A stretch of DNA of 34,093 bases from Solirubrobacteraceae bacterium (lineage in GTDB: Bacteria; Actinomycetota; Thermoleophilia; Solirubrobacterales; Solirubrobacteraceae): the NCBI GenBank assembly GCA_030725785.1, contig JANRFB010000011.1, positions 1 through 34,093 on the forward strand. The letters run 5' to 3'. Position 1 is the stretch's first letter. Every line of letters begins with the position of its first letter. Both the position numbers and the translations under genes were made by a program. Shown piece by piece: positions 6,920-16,280 of this stretch. The notes under the pieces were generated by a model. The model ran no database searches and was not told the origin of the DNA. It saw nothing but the letters and a program-made list of their open reading frames with translations.

Positions 6920-9034
6920 CTAGCGTTTCAGCCATCCGCCGCGGTCGACCGCGCGCAGCAGGTAGGGCACCAATGTCGTGTTGAAGAGCGGCGTCAGGTG
7001 GCTCTTGTCGGAGAGAACGAGCACGCCACCGATCACCGGGTAACAGAGCTTCTCGTCGCAGTAAAACTCAGAGAGATCGACAACGCCAATGTTTCGTTTG
7101 TCCAGACGCTGCGCGGCAAGCGGCGCGGCGTCTGTGAAGCGATCGAGTACTTGCGCGCGCGGGATCGCGCAGGCCACACCGGCTGGCCGGCGATCGTCGA
7201 TTGCCCTTTCAATGCAGTCGAGCGTCGTCTTCAGCGCCTTTGGATTATCGCGCAGAACGATGATCGTCTTCACCGACGCGGGCAGCGTGCGCCACGCATC
7301 CTCGTAGCCCTTGATCGCATTCTCAACGTTCCTCGGGCGGATGAACTGCGAGGCTTGGGAGAAGAAAACGGTGTCAATCTCCGGATGGGCCGCCAACCAA
7401 CCTGGAATCTCGCGGTTGTGCTGCTGGCAGTTGCGCAGCTCCTCGTTTGAGACCGACGGCGGCGGCACGAGGCTGAACGGGCAGCCGGTCCGGCCGATCG
7501 AACTGACGTTCCAGCCACGCTCCATCGCGGCGACCGAGAAGCCTGTGCGCCACTTGAAGGCGTGACTGTCGCCAATCAACGCGACGTGACGTTTAGCACG
7601 CTCCTTGGGTGCGCCAAAGTTGCAGATCGAGAGAATCCCAGCGCGCGAGATCTGGGCCCGGCCGCAGATCTCCTCGCCGGTCGTGAGGCCGTCCTCCGCT
7701 GCCGCTGGTGTTGGTGTGACGAGTAGTTTTAGTTTGGGGTTCACGCATGGTTGGTTTTCGGGGTCGCGGGCGGCTGCGCCCAGGCACCGCGTGTTCTCTT
7801 TGAGGAGCTGTTGAGCGAGCTGCGTGTCTTCGTCTTGTTTGCTGCCAAGCGCCGTTAACGCGAAAACAGTTGCCAGCAGAACAGTGCCGGTGCCCGCGAC
7901 AACGAAAGCGAAGCTGCGCCGGGGCCGATGACCGGCAAGCAGCGGCCCGGAGCGCAGTGGATCTTCAACAAAGCGTTTCGAAAGCGCGGCAAGAATCAAC
8001 GTCAGTGCGATCAGCGCAAGTTTGATTCCTGTTCCAAGCTGCTCAAGCAACAGAAACGGAGCGAGAATCAACAGCGGCCAGTGCCACAGATAAACGGAAT
8101 ACGAAACATCACCGAGCCACTGCGCTGGGCGCAAACTCATCCAACCAGTTGGCGCCCATCGCAGCTTCGGACTTCCCGCCCAAATCACAGCGAGCGTGCC
8201 AGCAATCGGCAAAATTGCCGCAGCGCCAGGAAACGGTGTTTCAGGCGTGTAAGCAAACGCGGCAACAAGAATCATCACGACGCCAAGCCACGAAACAGCA
8301 GCCCGCAACGCAGGCCGCGCCGAACTGACCGCCAGCATTGCCAACAGCCCGCCAGCCCCAAACTCCCAAACCCTTGTTGGCGTAACAAAAAACGCGGCCG
8401 CTGGATCAACCGCCGTAAACCAAATCGAATAAGCCAAACTCAGCGACGTCAGCAACGCCAACATCACCAAGATTGAACGGCGACGCAGCAACACCGAACC
8501 ATTCCGCGCAATCGTCATCGCGACCAAAATCAGCACCGGCCAAACGATGTAAAACTGCTCCTCAACCGACAGCGACCAGTAATGCTGCACCGGCGACGGC
8601 CTGTTATCAGCGCCAAGATAATCAACCGCCTGATGCGCCAAATACCAATTCTCAACGTAAAGCGTGCTGGCCTGAATCTCAGTAAAAAACTGATCCCAAA
8701 GATTGAGCGGAACGATCAGAAAAGTCGCGACGGCGCAAAACAACAACACGAGTAGCGCCGCCGGCAAAATCCTTCGCGCCCGCCGCGCCCAAAAACCAGC
8801 CAACGACACACGCCCACTGCCCTCAACCTCACGAACCAAATGCCCCGTAATCAAGAACCCCGAAATCGCAAAAAAAACATCAACACCGACATAACCACCA
8901 GTAATCAACCCAGGCCAAAAATGAAAAACCACAACCGTCGCAACCGCAATCGCACGCAAAGCCTGAATCTCCGGCCGCAACACGCGCCGCTCCACTTCAG
9001 TGGCGCCCCCGGGGCTCATTGAATCATCGGTCAT
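6920..9034 (-). CDS. Acyltransferase-3 / SGNH-domain envelope O-acyltransferase, copy A
   Basis: This 704-residue paralogue of copy B lies directly upstream of it on the same strand. About residues 15-444 (the complete membrane acyltransferase domain plus part of the linker) are identical in protein to copy B and almost identical in DNA. From there on the SGNH domain is only moderately similar, although GDSH, the LRDNPKA and LDCIERAI segments, EFYCD/LCYPVIGG and SDKSHLT are kept. Both domains therefore look catalytically complete. The SGNH half probably sets acceptor or donor handling, so the pair may modify two different glycans or two positions. The start at 9034 is ATG, 132 bp after surE, with a hairpin in between. 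No clear Shine-Dalgarno is seen. Confidence 0.93.
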   Translation of the reverse strand: MTDDSMSPGGATEVERRVLRPEIQALRAIAVATVVVFHFWPGLITGGYVGVDVFFAISGFLITGHLVREVEGSGRVSLAGFWARRARRILPAALLVLLFCAVATFLIVPLNLWDQFFTEIQASTLYVENWYLAHQAVDYLGADNRPSPVQHYWSLSVEEQFYIVWPVLILVAMTIARNGSVLLRRRSILVMLALLTSLSLAYSIWFTAVDPAAAFFVTPTRVWEFGAGGLLAMLAVSSARPALRAAVSWLGVVMILVAAFAYTPETPFPGAAAILPIAGTLAVIWAGSPKLRWAPTGWMSLRPAQWLGDVSYSVYLWHWPLLILAPFLLLEQLGTGIKLALIALTLILAALSKRFVEDPLRSGPLLAGHRPRRSFAFVVAGTGTVLLATVFALTALGSKQDEDTQLAQQLLKENTRCLGAAARDPENQPCVNPKLKLLVTPTPAAAEDGLTTGEEICGRAQISRAGILSICNFGAPKERAKRHVALIGDSHAFKWRTGFSVAAMERGWNVSSIGRTGCPFSLVPPPSVSNEELRNCQQHNREIPGWLAAHPEIDTVFFSQASQFIRPRNVENAIKGYEDAWRTLPASVKTIIVLRDNPKALKTTLDCIERAIDDRRPAGVACAIPRAQVLDRFTDAAPLAAQRLDKRNIGVVDLSEFYCDEKLCYPVIGGVLVLSDKSHLTPLFNTTLVPYLLRAVDRGGWLKR
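7701..8991. repeat. 1.29-kb direct repeat, copy 2 (acyltransferase domain block)
   Basis: Partner of 5572-6862. The two copies are in direct orientation, separated by 838 bp (the SGNH part of copy A and the N-terminal codons of copy B). RecA-dependent crossing over between them would delete or amplify a 2129-bp unit and leave a functional hybrid gene. Confidence 0.95.
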
Positions 9035-9049
9035 AAGCTGAGCTTTTAA

Positions 9050-9078
9050 GCCCCGCGATTAGCGTTTCATGCGGGGGC
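9050..9078 (-). terminator. Hairpin between surE-like gene and acyltransferase A
   Basis: On the minus strand GCCCCCGC and GCGGGGC pair (one bulged base) across a 14-base loop, followed by TTAAAAG. It lies 16 bases upstream of the acyltransferase A start. It may end the surE-like transcript or be part of the acyltransferase leader. Confidence 0.45.
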
Positions 9079-9166
9079 AAGAGCGGCAAGTGTACCGGCG
9101 CTCGGGGCGCCGCCGCGGCACAACGGAGAGCCGCGCAGGCCCGATTAGGATCGATTCCAGAAGGCT

Positions 9167-9952
9167 CTAGCGACCGATGTTGACGAGCGGCGCGAAACCT
9201 GCGAAGTAGGCAGTCACATCGTTCGTCAGCGGCCTCGACTTGACGCTGCAGTCGACCGTGCCGAAGGCATCAAAGGCGTAGAAGGTTGAAGAGGTCGAAC
9301 CCACCTTGACCGTTCCACGCACCTTGCCGCTGCTGCACGACGGGATGTTCAGGTTCCAGACCGAACCCTTCTTCAGCTTGGAGCGGTTGGCGCGGACCCA
9401 CGCGATCGTCTCTTTCACCCCTGCGGCCCAGCCCATCGGCGCAGCGAGCCCTTGGCTTGTGGCAAGCGATGCGATGCCGCGAGCAGCGCCGGCGCGGGCA
9501 GCACCAACGGTCCCTGAGATCGGCACAAACGGCCCAACGTTGGCGCCGAAGTTGATTCCTGCGATCACGAGGTCAGGCTTCTTCTTGCCGGTCAGCAGGT
9601 TGTCAAGCGCGTAATTGACGCTGTCAGCGGGAAAGCCGTTCACGGCTACAGCGGGGAAGCCTCCGAGCGTCGTCGTCTTCTTGGTCGTAAGAGCGCCCGG
9701 CGTCGTCTTGCCGCCGGTCCCTGACTGGTTGGTCGCCGGGGCGACAACGGTCACCGTGACCTTCGCCTCTTTGCGAAGCGCCTTCACAAGCGCGCTCATT
9801 CCTTCGCCCTTAATACCGTCGTCGTTGGAGACGAGCACCTTGAGCCGCGCGGGAGCTTTGGCAGCGGACGCGCTAGCGGCTGGCACCACGGCAAGCGCAC
9901 TGAGCAAAGCAACGGCAAGGAAGGTTTTCTTAGTCAGCATCTGGATAATCAT
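9167..9952 (-). CDS. Secreted SurE-family phosphatase (5'/3'-nucleotidase fold)
   Basis: This 261-residue protein has a signal peptide (about 1-31, rich in Ala/Val, ending in an Ala/Ser run) and a SurE domain. SurE motifs are in order: NDDG at 43-46 (metal-binding Asp pair), PATNQSG, DLVIAGINFGANVG and SGTVGAA. SurE proteins are metal-dependent nucleoside monophosphatases and polyphosphatases, usually cytoplasmic, so export is notable. A periplasmic or wall-side role in phosphate scavenging is an inference. TAAAAT lies 9 bases before the ATG at 9952. An internal ATG at codon 5 is an alternative start, with no Shine-Dalgarno for either. Confidence 0.88.
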   Translation of the reverse strand: MIIQMLTKKTFLAVALLSALAVVPAASASAAKAPARLKVLVSNDDGIKGEGMSALVKALRKEAKVTVTVVAPATNQSGTGGKTTPGALTTKKTTTLGGFPAVAVNGFPADSVNYALDNLLTGKKKPDLVIAGINFGANVGPFVPISGTVGAARAGAARGIASLATSQGLAAPMGWAAGVKETIAWVRANRSKLKKGSVWNLNIPSCSSGKVRGTVKVGSTSSTFYAFDAFGTVDCSVKSRPLTNDVTAYFAGFAPLVNIGR

Positions 9953-9961
9953 AAGGGGAGT

Positions 9962-9967
9962 ATTTTA
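9962..9967 (-). promoter_or_regulatory. -10-like TAAAAT of the surE-like gene
   Basis: TAAAAT on the minus strand lies 9 bases before the start codon at 9952, which would give a leaderless or nearly leaderless mRNA. No convincing -35 is seen. Confidence 0.5.
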
Positions 9968-10056
9968 CGGCCGTCGCAGTTGCCCGTTGGTGATCAAGCG
10001 GTTACTTGGGGCAAGCAACCGCCGCTGCCTACTACTCTCAGTGCACGGCCTTTCCA

Positions 10057-10072
10057 TTCGGGACGTCCCGAA
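10057..10072. promoter_or_regulatory. Perfect 16-bp palindrome upstream of typA
   Basis: TTCGGGACGTCCCGAA is a perfect palindrome ending 17 bases before the typA start codon. It could be a protein-binding operator in the surE/typA divergent region, or in RNA a hairpin in the typA leader. Confidence 0.5.
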
Positions 10073-10089
10073 GGCAAGGCCAACTAGCC

Positions 10090-11940
<1,851 letters not shown>

Positions 11941-11952
11941 TCCCGGCGCCGC

Positions 11953-12225
11953 TCAGCCTGCGAGCAGCTTCGCCTTCTGCGCCGCAAACTCTTCATCGGT
12001 CAAGATTCCTTGGTCTTTCAGTTCAGCTAACTCTTTGAGCTGCGTGACCATATCTGCCTGCGGCGCGGCGGCCTGTGGAGCGGCAGCGGCCGGTGCAGCA
12101 TCTCCCTGCGCCTGAGCGTCCTGCTCCTGCCAGCGCTGCGATTGGCGGCGTGAAACGCCACCGGCGACTGCGGTGGCGGTGCCGGCGACAACAGCGGTGC
12201 GGGCCATCCTTCTCATCAGTGGCAT
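11953..12225 (-). CDS. SHOCT-domain small protein
   Basis: This 90-residue protein has a hydrophobic/basic N-terminus (about 1-30), an Ala/Gln/Pro linker and a C-terminal SHOCT motif (about 59-89) ending in LKELAELKDQGILTDEEFAA and KAKLLAG. SHOCT is a short helical oligomerisation-type motif of unknown detailed role. AAGGAG lies six bases before the ATG, one of the best Shine-Dalgarno sites in the window. It follows the DUF6325 gene by 20 bp, and this pairing recurs in actinobacteria. The N-terminus may anchor it to the membrane weakly; there is no clear signal peptidase site. Confidence 0.85.
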   Translation of the reverse strand: MPLMRRMARTAVVAGTATAVAGGVSRRQSQRWQEQDAQAQGDAAPAAAAPQAAAPQADMVTQLKELAELKDQGILTDEEFAAQKAKLLAG

Positions 12226-12245
12226 TTTTAGCTCCTTGTCGGTCG

Positions 12246-12701
12246 TTAGGCGTTGGCGTCAGCGTCGTCTAGCGCCGCTGCAGCTTCGATCAAATCCTCG
12301 GCGGCAACTCGCTCAAAAGCCACGAAGTGGCCGCCGTTCCGGTGCACGGCGGTAACGAAGGGAGCTGCCCAAGCGTTCTCAAATACGATCATCACAGCCG
12401 CTCCACCCGGCTCAATCGCCTCAGCGGCGATCTCTAGGTCCTCGTCGCCGATCAGTCCGGTTGACGATCCCTCAAAAGCAATCAGGTCGGGGATGCCATC
12501 GCCGTCGATATCGCCAATGTTGACGCCGACAAAGGAGCCGTCCTCGGCCTTGGCAACAGCCAGCACGTCAAGGATCCGGATAACCCCGCGCTCAACAAGA
12601 TCAAGCAGCAGCGGCAGCGCTTCGCCGCTGCGCGGCGCGTCAGCGGGGTAACCAATTACGGCAATGTCGACGGGTCCGAGTTCGAGTTCGTCTGAGGTCA
12701 T
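12246..12701 (-). CDS. DUF6325-family protein
   Basis: This 151-residue acidic cytosolic protein has the DUF6325 pattern: an N-terminal LGPVDIAVIGYP strand, LLDLVERGVIRILDVLAVAK, a central variable segment, then the conserved IEPGGAAVMIVFENAWAAPF and a C-terminal helix. The centre contains DIDGDGIPDL, which resembles a calcium-loop (FG-GAP/VCBS) motif but aligns with an ordinary acidic loop in relatives. No function is known. It sits 9 bp after the lipase stop and 20 bp before the SHOCT gene, so the three may share a transcript. The partnership with SHOCT is recurrent in the family. Confidence 0.8.
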   Translation of the reverse strand: MTSDELELGPVDIAVIGYPADAPRSGEALPLLLDLVERGVIRILDVLAVAKAEDGSFVGVNIGDIDGDGIPDLIAFEGSSTGLIGDEDLEIAAEAIEPGGAAVMIVFENAWAAPFVTAVHRNGGHFVAFERVAAEDLIEAAAALDDADANA

Positions 12702-12710
12702 AGCGGCAGC

Positions 12711-13700
12711 TTACGGAACGCGCTTAAAGGCGTATGCCTTGACCTTAGGCTCGGCCCGCAGCCTTGGTGCCGGGTCGGTGTAGAAAGCTGACAGCGCGGG
12801 CGCGGTTAGCGACGGCGTCGGAGCGTCAAGGCCTGGTGCCAGCAGCTTCGCGCAGACATCTTTGGGCAGCCTTTTGACCTTCGCGGGGCCCTTGTGCGTG
12901 AGCGCATCTTCGGCGGCCGCGAACGTCACCGAGTCGAGCGCTGAGCCGATGTGACTTACCTTGCGGCCCGGGCAAACGTCCTGGATGAGGATGTTGGTGG
13001 CGCCCTTCAGCGATGAGGTCGGGTTCCGGCCAGTTGTCGGCTGCACGGTCTCATCGGTGGCGGTGCGAACCGTCGTCCATGAGGTAGAACCGGGCGACTC
13101 GTCTGGCTCAGCGTTGATCGCTTTGAGCATCTTCGATCGAGCACCTTGCTGCCAGCTAGCGGCCTGGCAAGGGTTTAGAGCGGTGCAGCCGCCAAGACCA
13201 ACCGTTGTGCCGTGCTGCGTTCCGGCAACCGCGATCACGTCCGTGACCTTGGCCCGCAGGCTTGGCCAGTAGGTCAGCGCCCAGCGCGGCAGCAGGCCTC
13301 CCTGGCTGATACCGAAGACTGCAATTGGCTTGCCGTAGCTGGCCGCCATCCGGCGGATGCCGGAGACCAGATACTCGGCGGCAACTTGAATGTCACCGGT
13401 AGTGCGGTAAGGGAAGTTGACGTAACAGATTGGTCGACCGGTCGTCTTCAGCGCGGCAGAACCAATCACGTAGGCCTCGGCTCCGGTATATCCGGTGCCG
13501 GTGACAAGCATCATTGGCTGCGGTCCGCCACGCTTGATCGCCTCCGGGCATACGAGCGACTCAGCCAGCCGTGCCTTTGGCGCTGTGAGCGCCGGCTCCT
13601 TATAGGAGCTCTTGGCGACTGCCGAAGATGCCGGCAAAGCGATTGCGATCAGCGAGAGGGTGGCGGCGGCTAGTAGGCCACGGCGGATTGGATAGCTCAT
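12711..13700 (-). CDS. Secreted alpha/beta-hydrolase, lipase-like
   Basis: This 329-residue protein has an N-terminal signal peptide (about 1-29, ending AVAK). The oxyanion region MMLVTGTGYTG is followed by the nucleophile elbow GISQGG (S132), then AGTQHGT. The order and spacing resemble secreted lipases related to Candida antarctica lipase B and actinobacterial homologues. The acid and His are probably in the C-terminal third (for example the VSHIGSALD region). It may hydrolyse esters outside the cell; the substrate is not predictable. TAGTCT lies six bases before the ATG, suggesting a leaderless transcript. It is divergent from the haloalkane-dehalogenase-like gene with only 64 bp between starts. 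Confidence 0.75.
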   Translation of the reverse strand: MSYPIRRGLLAAATLSLIAIALPASSAVAKSSYKEPALTAPKARLAESLVCPEAIKRGGPQPMMLVTGTGYTGAEAYVIGSAALKTTGRPICYVNFPYRTTGDIQVAAEYLVSGIRRMAASYGKPIAVFGISQGGLLPRWALTYWPSLRAKVTDVIAVAGTQHGTTVGLGGCTALNPCQAASWQQGARSKMLKAINAEPDESPGSTSWTTVRTATDETVQPTTGRNPTSSLKGATNILIQDVCPGRKVSHIGSALDSVTFAAAEDALTHKGPAKVKRLPKDVCAKLLAPGLDAPTPSLTAPALSAFYTDPAPRLRAEPKVKAYAFKRVP

Positions 13701-13706
13701 GAGCGC

Positions 13707-13712
13707 AGACTA
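13707..13712 (-). promoter_or_regulatory. -10-like TAGTCT of the lipase gene
   Basis: TAGTCT on the minus strand lies six bases before the ATG at 13700, fitting leaderless transcription. Confidence 0.5.
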
Positions 13713-13751
13713 CTTGCTGGCGGCGCTGAGCCGCGCCGGTCGCCGTTTCCG

Positions 13752-13757
13752 TACGCT
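13752..13757 (+). promoter_or_regulatory. -10-like TACGCT of the haloalkane-dehalogenase-like gene
   Basis: TACGCT lies seven bases before the ATG at 13765. It faces away from the lipase -10 40 bp to the left, so the two promoters are back to back. Confidence 0.5.
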
Positions 13758-13764
13758 TGCGTTC

Positions 13765-14646
13765 ATGAGTGAGATCTTCCGCACCCCAGACGAGCGCTTC
13801 GAAAACCTCCCCGGCTACGCCTACAAGCCCAACTACGTTGAGGTCAACGGAATGCGCCTTCATCACCTCGATGAAGGAGAAGGGCAGCCGGTGCTCTGCT
13901 TCCACGGCGAGCCGAGCTGGAGTTACCTCTACCGCAAGATGCTTGACCTTCTAGTCGCTGACGGCAAGCGCGTGATCTGCCCCGACCTCGTCGGCTTCGG
14001 CCGCTCCGACAAGCCGACCGATCAGCAGTGGTACACCTACGAGCGCCACTGCGAAAGCATGAATGCCCACCTCGATCAGATCGACGGGCTTGAGGATGTA
14101 ACCGTCGTCGTTCAGGACTGGGGCGGCGCGATCGGCCTGCGCTGGGCGGTTGAGCACGCCGACCAAGTTGGCCGACTGCTGATCATGAACACAGGGCTAT
14201 TCACCGGCCGTGTCAGCAAGGGCTTCATGATTTGGCGCGAGTTCGCGGAGAAGACGACCGATATGCCGGTCGGCATGATCATCGACAACTCAACTACAAG
14301 CGAGCTCAGCCCCGAAATTATCGCCGCCTACGAGGCTCCGTTCCCGACGGTTGAAAGCAAGGCCGGTGCGCATCAATTCCCGCTACTTGTGCCGATCAAC
14401 AACGATGAGGAAGGCGTCACCGAGATGATGGCCGTCCACGACGCACTCGCCGTTTGGGAGAAGCCGGTCCTAGTCGCCTTCGCCGACCAGGACCCCGTCT
14501 TCCCTTACCCGAAGTCGGGCGAGCGCTTCACCGAGCTGATCCCGACCGCAGAAGAGCAGGTCAGGATCGAGAACGCAGGCCACTTCCTTCAGGAAGACAA
14601 GCCGGAAGAGATCGTTGCCGCGATGCGCGCCCAGCTCTTTAGCTGA
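13765..14646 (+). CDS. Haloalkane dehalogenase-like alpha/beta-hydrolase (subfamily I pattern)
   Basis: This 293-residue protein keeps the DhlA-type layout: N-terminal RTPDERFENLPGY, HGEPSWSYLYR (47-57), the nucleophile elbow VVQDWGG (D118, W119), a cap-domain Trp (W157) at the second halide-binding position, the acid D243 in ADQDP, and H273 in NAGHFLQED. These match the catalytic pentad of subfamily I dehalogenases. Haloalkane hydrolysis to alcohol and halide is likely, but related epoxide hydrolases cannot be excluded without testing. The ATG at 13765 was chosen because the family N-terminus starts there; an upstream in-frame start at 13699 adds 22 unrelated residues. Its stop overlaps the convergent alcohol dehydrogenase gene. 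Confidence 0.85.
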   Translation: MSEIFRTPDERFENLPGYAYKPNYVEVNGMRLHHLDEGEGQPVLCFHGEPSWSYLYRKMLDLLVADGKRVICPDLVGFGRSDKPTDQQWYTYERHCESMNAHLDQIDGLEDVTVVVQDWGGAIGLRWAVEHADQVGRLLIMNTGLFTGRVSKGFMIWREFAEKTTDMPVGMIIDNSTTSELSPEIIAAYEAPFPTVESKAGAHQFPLLVPINNDEEGVTEMMAVHDALAVWEKPVLVAFADQDPVFPYPKSGERFTELIPTAEEQVRIENAGHFLQEDKPEEIVAAMRAQLFS

Positions 14647-15745
14647 AGGCGATCACGCTGCGGATCCCGTCCTGAGCTTCCATCAGCTCAAAGCCGCGGT
14701 TGACTTCGTCGAGGCTGAGGCTGTGCGAGATGAACGGGTCAACGTCGATCTCACCTTCGAGGTAGCGATCGATCAGCTGCGGTACCTGGTCGCGACCCTT
14801 AACGCCGCCGAACGATGAACCACAGACGCGGCGGCCGGTAATCAGCCAGCGCGGAATGATGTCGAGCGTCTCGCCTTTGCCGGCAACACCGGCAACGGTG
14901 CAGAGCCCCCAGCCCATCCGCGCAGATTCGACCGCCTGCTGCATAACCGAAACGAGGCCGGTCGCTTCGAAGGTGTAGTCGGCGCCGAAGCCGCCGGTCT
15001 CTTCAAGAATCCGTTCAACCGTGTCGGGGCCTGCCGTCCAAGTGTCGGTCGCGCCCTGCCCGCGGGCCAGCTCAAGCCGCTCGTCGGAGAGGTCGACGCA
15101 GATGATCCGCTCCGCTCCCTGAAGCCGCGCGCCTGCGACGGCGCCAAGGCCGACCATTCCGGCGCCGAATACAACGCAGGTCGTGCCCGGCTCAACCTTC
15201 GCCGTATAGATCGCCGCGCCAAGGCCGGTCGAAAGGCCGCAGGCGAAAAGGCAGGCGTGGTCGAGCGGCGCCTCTTTCGAGATGTTCGCCAAGGCGATCT
15301 CCGGCATCACCGTGTACTCAGCGAAGGTCGAGGTTCCCATGAAGTGGCGCAGCGGCTCACCATCGAGCGAAAGGCGAGTAGTGCCGTCGGGGAGGTAGCC
15401 CTCGCCCTGCTGCTCGCGGATCGCAAGGCAGAGGTTGGTGCGCGGATCGAGGCAGTGGATGCACTCGCGGCACTGCGGCGAAAAGAGCGTCACAACGTGG
15501 TCGCCGACCGCAACAGAGCTGACACCCTCACCGATCGCCTCAACAACGCCGGCGCCCTCGTGGCCGAGCACGGTCGGCGCGTAGCCGGAAGGGTCAACGC
15601 CCGAGGCCGTGTAGAGGTCGGTGTGGCAGACGCCACAGGCGACGAGCCTCACGAGCACCTCGCCGGCCTTCGGCTCAGCGAGGTCCACCTCGCGAACCAC
15701 AAGCGGCTTGCCGAACTCTTCCAGAACTGCTGCGCGGATCTTCAT
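14639..15745 (-). CDS. Zinc-dependent alcohol dehydrogenase, class III (formaldehyde dehydrogenase)-like
   Basis: This 368-residue MDR enzyme has catalytic zinc ligands C40 (GVCHTD), H62 (GHEG) and C169 (ACGLSTG). Structural zinc cysteines are C92, C95, C98 and C106. The NAD site is VVFGAGMVGLG (192-202) with the ribose-binding Asp in ICVDLSDE. The layout is that of class III enzymes that oxidise S-hydroxymethyl-thiol adducts or long-chain alcohols; the thiol cofactor in this organism is unknown. The neighbouring dehalogenase makes alcohols, so a coupled dehalogenation/oxidation role is possible but unproven. The two genes converge and share 8 bp at their stops. TAAGAT lies six bases before the ATG. 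Confidence 0.9.
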   Translation of the reverse strand: MKIRAAVLEEFGKPLVVREVDLAEPKAGEVLVRLVACGVCHTDLYTASGVDPSGYAPTVLGHEGAGVVEAIGEGVSSVAVGDHVVTLFSPQCRECIHCLDPRTNLCLAIREQQGEGYLPDGTTRLSLDGEPLRHFMGTSTFAEYTVMPEIALANISKEAPLDHACLFACGLSTGLGAAIYTAKVEPGTTCVVFGAGMVGLGAVAGARLQGAERIICVDLSDERLELARGQGATDTWTAGPDTVERILEETGGFGADYTFEATGLVSVMQQAVESARMGWGLCTVAGVAGKGETLDIIPRWLITGRRVCGSSFGGVKGRDQVPQLIDRYLEGEIDVDPFISHSLSLDEVNRGFELMEAQDGIRSVIAFS

Positions 15746-15751
15746 TCGCGC

Positions 15752-15757
15752 ATCTTA
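15752..15757 (-). promoter_or_regulatory. -10-like TAAGAT of the alcohol dehydrogenase gene
   Basis: TAAGAT on the minus strand lies six bases before the ATG at 15745, within the 21-bp gap after the upstream membrane-protein gene. It suggests a separate, leaderless transcript. Confidence 0.5.
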
Positions 15758-15766
15758 TGCGCTGCG

Positions 15767-16243
15767 CTAAATCGTGTTTGACGAAATGAGCAGCGCGGCG
15801 ATCGAGATCGGCATGCCGAAATCCCAGATCAAGATCATCGTGTTGTTCGGCGCGTAGTTCTTGTCGCGAATGATCTCGACAACGTGGTTGATGCCTGCGA
15901 GCAGCAGGAAGGTGAAGATCGGAAGCGAGATCGCGATCCAAGCCTCCTTGCCGTGCTGGCTGGCGTAGATGCTGCCGAGGCCGAGTCCAAGTGAAACGAA
16001 ACCGATCTCATACTGGAAGCCGTTCGTGACCCAGCCGATCGATTCGGCCATCTTCTTGGCGAAGATGGTGTGCATAAACGATGAGGCGAGGAATACCCAG
16101 CCGGCCATGTAAAGCATCCAGCGCAGGTAGGTGACGTCGGTCAGCTCACCGGAGACGTAGCCGGGAGGAGTTGAACCGGCAAGCGCAAAGATCCACGCGA
16201 GCACAAAGAGGCCGGGCAGAATGAAGCTGGATACTTTTCCCAT
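15767..16243 (-). CDS. Small integral membrane protein, possibly DUF6790 family
   Basis: This 158-residue protein has four to five predicted membrane helices (about 5-22, 41-60, 78-94, 102-122, 135-155). The segment ESIGWVTNGFQYEIGFVSLG resembles the GW-x-FQ-E-G signature of DUF6790 proteins, whose role is unknown. It lies 37 bp downstream of the GT-C-like gene on the same strand and may be co-transcribed. No Shine-Dalgarno or TANNNT motif precedes the ATG. I do not recognise a function. Confidence 0.7.
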   Translation of the reverse strand: MGKVSSFILPGLFVLAWIFALAGSTPPGYVSGELTDVTYLRWMLYMAGWVFLASSFMHTIFAKKMAESIGWVTNGFQYEIGFVSLGLGLGSIYASQHGKEAWIAISLPIFTFLLLAGINHVVEIIRDKNYAPNNTMILIWDFGMPISIAALLISSNTI

Positions 16244-16280
16244 GGCGGAGAAGTTCGCGCTGCGAGCGCGGGTTCCTCCC

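Noticed and set aside
10006..10089. 28-codon N-terminal extension of typA
   Set aside because: The extension has no family similarity and runs through the palindrome; the ATG at 10090 matches known TypA N-termini.
12505..12540. Calcium-binding FG-GAP/VCBS repeat in the DUF6325 protein (DIDGDGIPDL)
   Set aside because: Only one copy is present, and the position corresponds to an acidic loop in the family; there are no flanking FG-GAP motifs and no export signal.
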